NCBI RefSeq assembly: GCF_000420625.1
Contig: NZ_ATVH01000001.1
Span: 1-64,000 of the forward strand
Length of the DNA stretch: 64,000 nucleotides
DNA from: Fodinicurvata sediminis DSM 21159
Lineage (GTDB): Bacteria; Pseudomonadota; Alphaproteobacteria; Kiloniellales; DSM-21159
Direction: 5' to 3'
Below, piece after piece: positions 16,329-24,939 of the stretch. The translations under genes and the position numbers were made by a program. Position 1 is the stretch's first letter; each line of letters opens with the position of its first letter. Under the pieces are notes generated by a model. That model did no database searches and was not told where the DNA came from. It saw only the letters and a program-made list of their open reading frames with translations.

Positions 16329-17897
16329 ATGAGATCCCGTCTGCTTATGGCTTCGGCCTTTGTCGTGTCCTTTGCGGCTGCCCCGGCAGCGGCTGAGGAC
16401 CTGACGATCGCCCTGGCCTCGGAACCCACTTCCATCGACCCCCATTACCATAACCTGACACCGAACAACGCCCTGACACGGCATATCTTCGAGCCGCTGA
16501 TCAAGCAGGACGAAAACCAGTCCCTGGAACCGGGACTGGCGACGGAGTGGGGCGTCACGGACGATCCGCTGGTTTGGGAGTTCAAACTGCGCGAGGATGT
16601 GACTTTCCACGATGGCTCTCCCTTCACGGCGGAGGATGTGGCCTTCACCATCGAGCGGGCACCGGACGTTCCCAACAGCCCCTCGAGCTTCGGCCTCTAC
16701 ATCGATGACATTGCCGAGGTCGAGATCGTCGACGATCACACGGTGCGTTTCCATACCGAGAACCCCGTGCCCTTGATGGCCAACAACCTTTCCACGGTCG
16801 CCATTATCAGCAAGAAACATGCGGAAGGCGCCGCCACCGAGGATTTCAACAGCGGTGAGGCGGCCGTCGGAACGGGCCCCTTCAAGTTCGCCAGCTATAC
16901 GCCCGGTGAAGAGGTCGAGATGGAGGCATACGAAGACTATTGGGGTGACGCACCAGAGTGGGACTCCGTCACTTTCCGCCCCATCACAAGTGCCTCGGCG
17001 CGTGTGGCCGGCCTTCTGTCAGGCGACATCGACGTCATCGAAGGGGTGCCCACAAACGATGTGGCCTCATTGGAAGAGAATGAGGACGTCTCGATCTGGC
17101 AGGGCATTTCCAACCGCGTGATTTATATCCATCTGGACAGCGACCGCGAAGCCACGCCACAGATCACGGCCAAGGATGGCAGCGAGATCGAGAATCCCCT
17201 GCGGGATGCGCGCGTGCGCAAGGCCCTGTCCATTGCCATCGACCGTGAGTCGATCGTCGAGGATGTCATGGAAGGCATCGCCATTCCTGCCGGCCAGTTG
17301 CTGCCCGAGGGTTTCTTCGGTGTCTCCGAGAACATCGATGTTCCGGAGTATGATCCCGAACGTGCCCAGGAACTGCTGGCCGAGGCCGGCTATGAGGATG
17401 GCTTCAAGATGACGGTTCACGGGCCGGCCGGTCGCTACATCAACGACGAGCAGGTGCTGCAGGCCGCAGCTCAGATGTGGAGCCGCATCGGCATCGAGAC
17501 CGAAGTCGAGACCATTCCGGTTTCCGTCTATTTCGGCCGTGCCTCGGACCTGGAATTCTCGGTGATGCTTGTCGGCTGGGGCGCCGGTTCCGGCGAGGCC
17601 TCCTCGCCGTTGCGCGCGCTTCTGGCAACCTATGAGCCGGAGGCCGGCTTTGGGGCCACCAACCGCGGGCGTTATTCCAACGAAGAGATGGACAGCCTGC
17701 TCAAGGAAGCTCTTGTCACGGTGGATAACGACAAGCGCCAGGACCTGCTGGCAGAGGCCACGGAAATCGCCATGGAGGACGTCGGCCTGATCCCGGTGCA
17801 CTTCCAGGTCAACACCTGGGGCACGCGCGACGGTCTGGAGTACGTACCGCGGACCGACGAGTACACGCTCGCCACTTCGGTGCGTTCCACTGACTGA
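16329..17897 (+). CDS. peptide-type ABC transporter substrate-binding protein
   Basis: 522 residues with signal peptide (LLMASAFVVSFAAAPAAA) and a family 5 solute-binding fold (SBP_bac_5): LTIALASEPTSIDPHYHN, LEPGLATEWGVTDDPLVWEFKLREDVTFHDGSPFTAEDVAFTIE, and VRKALSIAIDRESIVEDVM. It would capture peptides or related solutes in the periplasm for the DppBCDF-type transporter encoded downstream. The ligand is unknown. AGGAGGATAGGAC precedes the ATG. A UUCG hairpin separates it from the permease genes. The protein is notably acidic. Confidence 0.93.
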   Translation: MRSRLLMASAFVVSFAAAPAAAEDLTIALASEPTSIDPHYHNLTPNNALTRHIFEPLIKQDENQSLEPGLATEWGVTDDPLVWEFKLREDVTFHDGSPFTAEDVAFTIERAPDVPNSPSSFGLYIDDIAEVEIVDDHTVRFHTENPVPLMANNLSTVAIISKKHAEGAATEDFNSGEAAVGTGPFKFASYTPGEEVEMEAYEDYWGDAPEWDSVTFRPITSASARVAGLLSGDIDVIEGVPTNDVASLEENEDVSIWQGISNRVIYIHLDSDREATPQITAKDGSEIENPLRDARVRKALSIAIDRESIVEDVMEGIAIPAGQLLPEGFFGVSENIDVPEYDPERAQELLAEAGYEDGFKMTVHGPAGRYINDEQVLQAAAQMWSRIGIETEVETIPVSVYFGRASDLEFSVMLVGWGAGSGEASSPLRALLATYEPEAGFGATNRGRYSNEEMDSLLKEALVTVDNDKRQDLLAEATEIAMEDVGLIPVHFQVNTWGTRDGLEYVPRTDEYTLATSVRSTD

Positions 17898-17924
17898 AGC
17901 CTGTAACGGACAGTTCCGGAATTG

Positions 17925-17944
17925 CCTTGCCCTTCGGGGCAGGG
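17925..17944 (+). other. intercistronic UUCG stem-loop
   Basis: CCTTGCCC-TTCG-GGGCAGGG forms an eight-pair stem (one G-U) closed by a stable UUCG tetraloop, 28 bases after the binding-protein stop and without a T-run. It probably protects the upstream mRNA 3' end or attenuates read-through, giving more binding protein than permease. Confidence 0.6.
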
Positions 17945-17980
17945 TGATGCCGGGGCGGCCGTCCTGAGGAGAGCCCCGGC

Positions 17981-18958
17981 ATGACGGTCTTCATAATCCG
18001 TCGCCTGCTTCAGAGCTTCTTCGTTCTGGTGGCCATGACGGTGATCGTGTTCGTGGCCGTCTATGCCATCGGCAATCCGGTGGATATACTGATCGCCCCG
18101 GACGCCACCCAGGCCGAGCGCACCGCGGCCATCGCGCGGCTCGGGCTCGATCAGCCACTTTACCAGCAATACATTTCCTTCGTCGGCAATCTGCTGCAGG
18201 GCGACGTGGGCCGTTCTTTCGTGTTCAACGTGCCTGCCTTCTCGTTGGTACTGAGCCGGCTGCCGGCGACGCTTGAACTCGCCCTCTTTGCGCTGTCCCT
18301 GTCCATCCTGATCGGCATTCCGCTGGGCCTCTGGGCCGGTCTCAAGCCGCAAAGCATCGCCGGGCATTCGATCATGGTGGGCTCGATCTTCGGCTTCAGC
18401 CTGCCCAACTTCTGGCAGGGACTGATGCTGATCCTGCTGTTCGCCGTCCTGCTGGGCTGGTTGCCATCGGGCGGGCGCGGAGAGCCGGGCGAATTCCTGG
18501 GCATGCAGTCCACGCTGTTTTCCCTGGACGGCTGGTCGCACCTGATCCTGCCCTCGGTCAACCTGGCGCTTTTCAAGACGGCGCTGATCATCCGTCTGAC
18601 CCGGGCCAGCGTACTGGAGGCCATCCAGTTGGATTTCGTGAAGTTCGCCCGCGCCAAGGGCCTGCGTGAAGGGCGGATCGTCGGTGTGCATATCCTGAAG
18701 GTCATCATGATTCCGGTCATCACCATCATCGGACTGGAGTTTGGAACGCTGATCGCCTTCGCAGTGGTCACCGAGACGGTCTTCGCCTGGCCGGGAATCG
18801 GCAAGCTGATCATCGATTCCATCTTCGTGCTCGATCGGCCAGTTATCGTCTCCTACCTGATTGTCATCGTGCTGACTTTCATCACGATTAATTTGATTGT
18901 CGATGTTCTCTATTCCGTTTTCGACCCGCGGGTCCGACTGCAGGACCTGGGCGCATGA
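17981..18958 (+). CDS. ABC transporter permease, DppB type
   Basis: 325 residues with the N-terminal span MTVFIIRRLLQSFFVLVAMTV, the loop RLGLDQPLYQQYISFVGNLLQGDVGRS typical of DppB/GsiC proteins, and about six membrane spans. The cytoplasmic coupling helix motif is seen as FVKFARAKGLREGRIVGVHILK. It forms half of the inner-membrane channel with the permease at 18955, whose start overlaps its stop (ATGA). Belongs to the IclR-linked operon. Confidence 0.93.
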   Translation: MTVFIIRRLLQSFFVLVAMTVIVFVAVYAIGNPVDILIAPDATQAERTAAIARLGLDQPLYQQYISFVGNLLQGDVGRSFVFNVPAFSLVLSRLPATLELALFALSLSILIGIPLGLWAGLKPQSIAGHSIMVGSIFGFSLPNFWQGLMLILLFAVLLGWLPSGGRGEPGEFLGMQSTLFSLDGWSHLILPSVNLALFKTALIIRLTRASVLEAIQLDFVKFARAKGLREGRIVGVHILKVIMIPVITIIGLEFGTLIAFAVVTETVFAWPGIGKLIIDSIFVLDRPVIVSYLIVIVLTFITINLIVDVLYSVFDPRVRLQDLGA

Positions 18959-20265
18959 CCATACAGGACAACCAGACACAGGCCGGTTCTGCCGGTACGG
19001 CGGAAGAATCGGCACCCGCCAAAGACACGCCGTTCCGGCGCACGTTGCGGGAATTCATGGCCAGTCGCGTGGCCGTGGCCGGGGCGGTTGTCCTGGCGCT
19101 TATCATTTTCGCTGCGCTTTTCGCGCCCTGGATTGCGCCACAGAACCCCTATGACCTGAATGAGATTCGGGTGGAGCATAGCCGCCTGGCGCCCGGTGCC
19201 GCCGGACGCGCCGATCCGGAGCGACAATCGTTGCCGGTGCCGATCTCCAGCGAAGCGGAGTCCGGCACGGAAACCCTGGACCTGAGCGGCTCTGTGCCCT
19301 TCGAAAGCGCCGAGGCATCCTGGGAGTGGGTGACGCCTGCGCGCGTGGCCGTCACCCTGGATCTGCAGCCGCCGGAGAACCTCGAGACCCTGGAGCCAGA
19401 ACTGAGGGTGGAAGGACTGCCGCGCGGCGCCGAACTCTCGGTCGGCGAGAAGCATGACTTCCGGAATTTCTGGCTGGTGACGCCGCAGGAGATCACGGCC
19501 TTCGAAGTGCAGTTGCCGGAGGGATATGAAGGTGATTTCGAGCTGGAGATTCGCGCCCAGCAGGCCGAGGGCGAGATCGAGCAGGTCTACTGGCTGGGCA
19601 CTGACGGGCAGGGCCGTGACATGTTCTCGGCCATCATCTACGGCCTGCGCATAAGCATCTCCGTGGGTGTCTTCAGCGGTGCGCTGGCGCTTGTGATCGG
19701 GTTGGTGGTCGGGCTGACGGCCGCCTACGCCGGCGGACGGATCGATGCCCTGATCATGCGTATCGTCGACCTGCAGCTCAGCTTCCCGGCCATCCTGGTG
19801 GCCCTGCTGCTGCTGGCGATACTGGGCCGCGGACCGGACAAGGTGATCCTGGCCCTGGTCATCGCCCAGTGGGCCTACTACGCGCGCACAGCCCGTTCGG
19901 CCGGCCTGGTGGAGCGCAGCAAGGAGTACATAGAGGCGGCGCGCTGCCTGGCGCTCAGCCGTTGGCGCATTGTTCTGCGCCATATGCTGCCCAACTGCAT
20001 CCCACCGATGATCGTGGTCGGTACGGTACAGGTGGCCAATGCCATCGCGCTGGAGGCCACGCTCAGCTTCCTGGGGCTGGGCATGCCGCAGACCGAGCCC
20101 TCGTTGGGACTGCTGATCTCCAACGGCTTCGATTATCTGTTGTCAGGGCGTTACTGGATCAGCGTGTTCCCGGGCATTGCCTTGCTGGTCACCATCGTGG
20201 CCATCAACCTGGTAGGAGACCGCCTGCGCGAGGTCCTGAACCCGAGGATGCGCCGCGATGAGTGA
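18955..20265 (+). CDS. ABC transporter permease, DppC type, with extra periplasmic domain
   Basis: 436 residues, about 135 more than usual for DppC. Residues 30-60 hold the first span; the conserved WLGTDGQGRDMFSAIIYGLR that normally follows closely begins only at residue 213. Between them (about 71-211) lies an acidic insert that must be periplasmic. Its part at 151-200 (RVEGLPRGAELSVG; WLVTPQEI; VQLPEGYEGDFELEIRAQ) resembles the Ig/cadherin-like repeats of RTX adhesins. The rest is a normal five-span permease with coupling motif YIEAARCLALSRWRIVLRHMLPN. Overlaps its neighbours by 4 and 8 bases. Confidence 0.9.
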   Translation: MTIQDNQTQAGSAGTAEESAPAKDTPFRRTLREFMASRVAVAGAVVLALIIFAALFAPWIAPQNPYDLNEIRVEHSRLAPGAAGRADPERQSLPVPISSEAESGTETLDLSGSVPFESAEASWEWVTPARVAVTLDLQPPENLETLEPELRVEGLPRGAELSVGEKHDFRNFWLVTPQEITAFEVQLPEGYEGDFELEIRAQQAEGEIEQVYWLGTDGQGRDMFSAIIYGLRISISVGVFSGALALVIGLVVGLTAAYAGGRIDALIMRIVDLQLSFPAILVALLLLAILGRGPDKVILALVIAQWAYYARTARSAGLVERSKEYIEAARCLALSRWRIVLRHMLPNCIPPMIVVGTVQVANAIALEATLSFLGLGMPQTEPSLGLLISNGFDYLLSGRYWISVFPGIALLVTIVAINLVGDRLREVLNPRMRRDE

Positions 20266-21241
20266 ACCCATCCTCCAGGTCGAGAACCTCCAGACACACT
20301 TCGAGACCCACTCCCACCCGGTGAAGGCCGTGGACGGGGTCAATTTCTCTGTCCAGGCCGGTGAGATCCTGGGCCTGGTCGGTGAAAGCGGGTCCGGCAA
20401 GTCCGTGACCGGGTTCTCGATCATGGGCCTGGTCGATCATCCGGGACGCGTGGTGGGCGGCTCCATCCGCTTCGACGGGCAGGAGCTGGTGGGCCTGGCG
20501 GGCGAGCAGCTGCGCCGCTATCGCGGCCGGCGCATATCGATGATCTTTCAGGACCCCATGATGACCCTGAACCCGGTCCTGCGCATCGACACCCAGATGG
20601 TGGAAACTCTGCAGGCCCACCAGGACATTTCGCGCGAAGCAGCGCTGCAGCGCTGCCGCGAGTCCCTGAAGATGGTCGGCATTTCGGCTCCGGAAGCCCG
20701 CCTGCGGAACTATCCGCACCAGCTTTCCGGCGGCATGCGCCAGCGCGTGGCTATTGCCATTGCCCTGCTGAACGATCCAGAGCTGATCATCGCAGACGAG
20801 CCGACTACGGCGCTGGACGTGACCATCCAGGCGCAGATCCTGGCGGAGGTCCAGCGCCTGGTGGAGCAGAAGGGTGTGGCCATGATCCTGATCACGCACG
20901 ATCTGTCCGTGGTCGCCGGCCTGGCCGATCGCATCGCCGTGATGTATGCCGGCCGGATCGTGGAGCAGGGGCCCTCGGATGCGATAATCAGCGCGCCGCG
21001 GCACCCCTATACGTCGGGGCTGATCGCCTCGGTGCCCTCGCGCAATCAGCGCCACCAGCGGCTGCGCCAGATACCCGGTATGACGCCTTCCATGACCCAT
21101 CTGCCGGAAGGCTGTCCGTTTCACCCGCGCTGCCCCAAGGCACAGGACCTCTGCCGCAGCGAACCCGAGGACAGCTGGGAGGGGCCCCGTTCCTGGCGGT
21201 GTCATTTTCCCGTTGGCAAGGATGAAAGTATCTGGTCATGA
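20258..21241 (+). CDS. ABC transporter ATP-binding protein, DppD type
   Basis: 327 residues. Walker [10 protein letters not shown]-loop [12 protein letters not shown], signature LSGGMRQRV, Walker [13 protein letters not shown] and the switch His in LITHDLSVV are all intact. The C-terminal oligopeptide-transport extension has the Cys-rich [14 protein letters not shown] motif, which can hold an iron-sulfur cluster in this family. It pairs with the ATPase at 21238 to drive the DppBC channel. Start overlaps the previous stop by 8 bases. Confidence 0.93.
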   Translation: MSEPILQVENLQTHFETHSHPVKAVDGVNFSVQAGEILGLVGESGSGKSVTGFSIMGLVDHPGRVVGGSIRFDGQELVGLAGEQLRRYRGRRISMIFQDPMMTLNPVLRIDTQMVETLQAHQDISREAALQRCRESLKMVGISAPEARLRNYPHQLSGGMRQRVAIAIALLNDPELIIADEPTTALDVTIQAQILAEVQRLVEQKGVAMILITHDLSVVAGLADRIAVMYAGRIVEQGPSDAIISAPRHPYTSGLIASVPSRNQRHQRLRQIPGMTPSMTHLPEGCPFHPRCPKAQDLCRSEPEDSWEGPRSWRCHFPVGKDESIWS

Positions 21242-22257
21242 CTGCAGCCGAGCCCCTGATCACGCTCGAGACGGTTTCGAAACGCTTCACGCGCAAGCTG
21301 GATGTGGCGGAACGCGTGGCACGCGGTTTCGGGGCAAGGATTCAGGAGCAAACCGTACATGCAGTGGACCGGGTCAACCTGACTGTCCACAAAGGGGAGG
21401 TCGTCGGCCTGGTCGGCGAGAGCGGCTGCGGAAAATCCACGCTGGGCCGCATAGTGGCGGGTCTGCACAAGCCGTCGGAGGGCCGCTTCCTTTACAAGGG
21501 CGTTCCTGTGGAGCAATTGCAGAGGCGTGATGCGGCCCACCTGGCGCTGACCATCCAGATGATTTTCCAGGACCCCATGGCCTCGCTCAATCCGCGCCTG
21601 AAGGCCGGGCAGATCATCGGCGAGGCGGTGGGTGCGCACAAGCTGGTGCCACGCGCCGAACAGAAGGACTACGTCGCGCAGATGATGCAGCGCGTGGGCC
21701 TGGATCCGGACTATCGGGCCCGCTATCCACACCAGTTCTCCGGCGGACAGCGCCAGCGCATCGGGATCGCGCGCGCGCTTGCCGTGAAGCCGGAAATGCT
21801 GGTCTGCGACGAGTCCGTGGCCGCCCTGGACGTTTCGATCCAGGCCCAGGTGCTCAACCTCTTCATGGAACTGCAGCAGGACTTCGGCCTGACCTATCTG
21901 TTCATCAGCCACGACCTGGGCGTGGTCGAGCATCTCTCGGACCGGGTGGTCATCATGTACCTCGGCCGGGTGGTGGAGCAGGCTCCCACTGCAGAGCTGT
22001 TTTCCGGACCCAACCATCCCTACACCCAGGCCTTGCTGGAGGACGTGCCGCGACTGGAAGCCGGTAAGCGCCGCTTCCACCCCATCAAGGGGGAGATCCC
22101 GTCTCCCATGGACCCGCCGCCGGGATGTCATTTCCATCCGCGCTGTCCCCACGCCTTCGACCGCTGCCGTGTGGAACAGCCGGCCCTGGAGGAGATCGCG
22201 CCGGGACATTTCTCCGCCTGTCACCTCAACACCTCATCAAGGCCAGAACAGTCATGA
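21238..22257 (+). CDS. ABC transporter ATP-binding protein, DppF type
   Basis: 339 residues. Walker [10 protein letters not shown]-loop [13 protein letters not shown], signature [15 protein letters not shown], Walker [13 protein letters not shown] (Ser replaces the usual Pro after DE, as is common in DppF), switch His in [11 protein letters not shown], and the C-terminal [14 protein letters not shown] motif. Second ATPase of the peptide-type transporter; stop overlaps the deacetylase start (ATGA), so import and hydrolysis are translationally coupled. Confidence 0.93.
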   Translation: MTAAEPLITLETVSKRFTRKLDVAERVARGFGARIQEQTVHAVDRVNLTVHKGEVVGLVGESGCGKSTLGRIVAGLHKPSEGRFLYKGVPVEQLQRRDAAHLALTIQMIFQDPMASLNPRLKAGQIIGEAVGAHKLVPRAEQKDYVAQMMQRVGLDPDYRARYPHQFSGGQRQRIGIARALAVKPEMLVCDESVAALDVSIQAQVLNLFMELQQDFGLTYLFISHDLGVVEHLSDRVVIMYLGRVVEQAPTAELFSGPNHPYTQALLEDVPRLEAGKRRFHPIKGEIPSPMDPPPGCHFHPRCPHAFDRCRVEQPALEEIAPGHFSACHLNTSSRPEQS

Positions 22258-23486
22258 TTCCCACTATGCAAACGCCATCCGACCAGAGTTTATCGGGCGC
22301 TGTCCCGGACCAGGGCGCGGACCGCCCCTCCTCGGATGTCGTCGAATGGCTGCGCCGGCTGGTCGGCTTTCCCACCGTCAGCCGGGACTCCAACCTGGCC
22401 CTGATCGAGCATGTGAAGGAGCATCTCACCGCTCACGGCATCGCCTGCCGCGTATTGCCGAACGCGGAGGGCAACAAGGCCAATCTCTGGGCGCGCATTG
22501 GCCCGGACCGGCCGGGTGGTGTGGCGCTCAGCGGACACACCGACGTTGTGCCGGTCGACGGCCAGGACTGGGGCAGCGATCCCTTCGTTATGGAAGAAAG
22601 TGACGGGACCCTGGTGGGGCGCGGCACGGCCGACATGAAGGGGTTCCTTGCCTGCTGTTTGGCGCTGGTGCCACGCATGCAGGAGGCGCAGCTCGCCCGA
22701 CCCATCGATCTCTGCTTCTCTTATGACGAGGAAGTGGGCTGCCGGGGCGTCGACGGGCTGATCGAATACATCGCCACGCTGGAGAACAGGCCCGGCCTCT
22801 GCCTGGTCGGCGAGCCCACGGGCATGGACGTGGTGACCGGCCACAAGGGCAAGCTGGCCGTGGAATGCGTGGTGAAGGGCAGTGTCGCGCATTCCAGCCT
22901 GGCGCCACGTGCGGCCAATGCCGTGCAGACGGCCGCGCGCCTTGTGTCGCGTATCGCCGACATGGCCGATGCGGTGGAGCGCGACGGGCCCTTCGATGCT
23001 CGCTATGACGTGGAGCACACGACGATCCATGTCGGCCAGCTGCAGGGCGGGCAAGCGTTGAATATCGTTCCGGACCACTGCTCCTTCGTCTTCGAGTTCC
23101 GCCATCTGCCCATCGACGATCCCTTCGCGAAGCTGGAAGAGTTCAAGGCTTATGGCCGCGAGCTGGAAGCCGTCATGCATAAGAAGGCGCCGGATGCCTC
23201 CATTACCTGGAACCAGCTGTTTTCCTTTCCCGGCCTGGACATGGACGAGGAGGATGAAGCCGTGACCTTCATGAAAGGCCTGGCTGCGACCAACAGCACG
23301 CGCCGCGTGGCCTATGGCACGGAAGGCGGCAAATTCCAGCAGCATGCCGGAATCCCCACGGTGATATGCGGACCTGGCCACATCGATCAGGCGCACAAGG
23401 CAAACGAGTTTGCCGCGCTGACGCAATTGGCAGAGATGGAGCAGTTGCTTGGCCGGCTGGTCGAGCGGCTGTGCCAGGAGGCCTGA
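22254..23486 (+). CDS. M20 family deacetylase, ArgE (acetylornithine deacetylase) type
   Basis: About 410 residues from the ATG overlapping the previous stop. Metal and catalytic motifs of M20 are complete: LSGHTDVVPVDGQDW, GRGTADMKGF, SYDEEVGCRGVDG, VGEPTGMDVVTGHKG and GPGHIDQAHKANE. Family members remove acyl groups from N-acyl amino acids such as N-acetylornithine. Being coupled to a peptide-type ABC transporter, it probably acts on the imported solute rather than in arginine biosynthesis; this is inference. Confidence 0.88.
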   Translation: MIPTMQTPSDQSLSGAVPDQGADRPSSDVVEWLRRLVGFPTVSRDSNLALIEHVKEHLTAHGIACRVLPNAEGNKANLWARIGPDRPGGVALSGHTDVVPVDGQDWGSDPFVMEESDGTLVGRGTADMKGFLACCLALVPRMQEAQLARPIDLCFSYDEEVGCRGVDGLIEYIATLENRPGLCLVGEPTGMDVVTGHKGKLAVECVVKGSVAHSSLAPRAANAVQTAARLVSRIADMADAVERDGPFDARYDVEHTTIHVGQLQGGQALNIVPDHCSFVFEFRHLPIDDPFAKLEEFKAYGRELEAVMHKKAPDASITWNQLFSFPGLDMDEEDEAVTFMKGLAATNSTRRVAYGTEGGKFQQHAGIPTVICGPGHIDQAHKANEFAALTQLAEMEQLLGRLVERLCQEA

Positions 23487-23533
23487 GCGTGTAGGATACG
23501 GGTCAGTACATCAGTCTGGAGGAGGATAGAATC

Positions 23534-24322
23534 ATGGCGCAGGACGAGCAGACCTGGGAAGCGGGCGAGCGCAGGCGCCTGCAGTTGCTGACCTGGCCGG
23601 ATATCGAGGAGTACCTGCAGACCTCGAGCAGTATCCTGATCCCCATCGGCTCTACCGAGCAGCACGGGCCCACAGGCCTGCTGGGCACCGACGCACTCTG
23701 TCCGGAAGTGCTGTCCCGCGGTGTCGCCGCACGCACCGGTGCCCTGATCGCGCCGACGCTGTCCATTGGCATGGCGCAGCACCATCTGGGCTTTCCGGGC
23801 AGCATTTCACTGCGCCCAAGCACACTGATCGCCGTGGTTCGTGACGTGGTCACCTCTCTGGCCAGCCAGGGCTTCGAGCGCTTCTTCTTCGTGAACGGCC
23901 ATGGCGGCAACATTGCCACCCTGCAGGCCGCCTTCTCGGAGATTCATGCCGATGTCTCCTATGGCGCTCAGAGCAACCGCGCCTCCCTCCAATTCCAGTT
24001 GCACAGCTGGTGGATGCTGCCTTCGGTGCGTGCGCGCAGTGCCGAGCTGTTCGGAGAGGCCGAGGGCTCGCACGTGACCTGCAGCGAGGTTTCGCTGACG
24101 CACTATGCCCATGGCCCCCACATGAAATCGCGTCCGCTCTCGCCGAAGATCGCGCCCAAGGGGCCCATCGGCGATGCCCGGGACTTCCGTTCGCGCTTTC
24201 CCGACGGCCGCATCGGCTCGGATCCCACTCTGGCGAATGCCGAGGCCGGCGAGACGCTTTACGAGGCCGCGCTGGAGGACCTTTGCGGGGCGTGGGAGGA
24301 ATTTACGGGAACGAGTGAATAA
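23534..24322 (+). CDS. creatininase family amidohydrolase
   Basis: 262 residues with the creatininase signature: IPIGSTEQHGPTGLLGTDALCPE (metal-binding Glu, His, Asp), HHLGFPGSISL and FFVNGHGGNIATL. The family hydrolyses cyclic or linear amides (creatinine, formamidopyrimidines, a mycofactocin precursor peptide). It follows the deacetylase by 47 bases with an AGGAGGATAG start region, so it is very likely the last gene of the IclR-linked import operon and a second hydrolytic step on the same substrate. Confidence 0.88.
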   Translation: MAQDEQTWEAGERRRLQLLTWPDIEEYLQTSSSILIPIGSTEQHGPTGLLGTDALCPEVLSRGVAARTGALIAPTLSIGMAQHHLGFPGSISLRPSTLIAVVRDVVTSLASQGFERFFFVNGHGGNIATLQAAFSEIHADVSYGAQSNRASLQFQLHSWWMLPSVRARSAELFGEAEGSHVTCSEVSLTHYAHGPHMKSRPLSPKIAPKGPIGDARDFRSRFPDGRIGSDPTLANAEAGETLYEAALEDLCGAWEEFTGTSE

Positions 24323-24351
24323 CCGGCCCTAGGGGGAGCACTTCGAGGAAG

Positions 24352-24771
24352 TCACCCCGTTTCGCGCACGACGTGGACGGTGCAGGCGGAATGCCTGACG
24401 ACGCGGGCGGCCGTGGAGCCGAGGAGGAAATCGCCGAAGCCTGGCTTGTGAGAGGCGATGACGATCAGGTCGCTTTTCTTTTGCTTTGCAGCGGCCAGAA
24501 TTTCGCTGGGCGCGTGCCCGGTTCTGACCATGATGTTCTCGGAAAGGCCATTATCCCGGGCAATCTTCTTCAACTGATTGCGGACTTCGTCATCGCGCTC
24601 GTCACGGATGCTTTGCGGCACCTGGGAACGGACATAGGCCGGAATGTCCTCGATTACGTTGAGCAGGAGGATCTCTGCATCTTCGGCCGCAAGCACACGT
24701 GCTGCAGCGACCATGGGCTGGATCCTTTCGCTGTGGGACAGATCGACTGGGATAATGACGGATTTGTACAT
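24352..24771 (-). CDS. universal stress protein, UspA family
   Basis: About 139 residues from MYKSVIIPVDLSHSERIQPMV; 20 further upstream in-frame residues are probably untranslated. The Rossmann-like fold is recognisable from VIIPVDLS, LLLNVIEDIP and the C-terminal SDLIVIASHKPGFGDFLLGSTAARVVRHSACTVHVV, which matches the nucleotide-binding loop spacing of ATP-binding members. Likely a cytoplasmic stress protein. It is convergent with the creatininase gene. Confidence 0.92.
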   Translation of the reverse strand: MYKSVIIPVDLSHSERIQPMVAAARVLAAEDAEILLLNVIEDIPAYVRSQVPQSIRDERDDEVRNQLKKIARDNGLSENIMVRTGHAPSEILAAAKQKKSDLIVIASHKPGFGDFLLGSTAARVVRHSACTVHVVRETG

Positions 24772-24939
24772 GGAAGCCTCCTTATTTGCCGTGCCCTTGC
24801 TTCCCGGTTTGAGAGAGGACCGGCATTCCAATTCCGGGTCACTATATTATATCCATCCGGGTGCTGTGAAACCTTTTGGGATAGAGATTGAAGCCCCACC
24901 ACTTGATGAGTGAGAAGCAGGGGTAAGCGACACTTGTCG

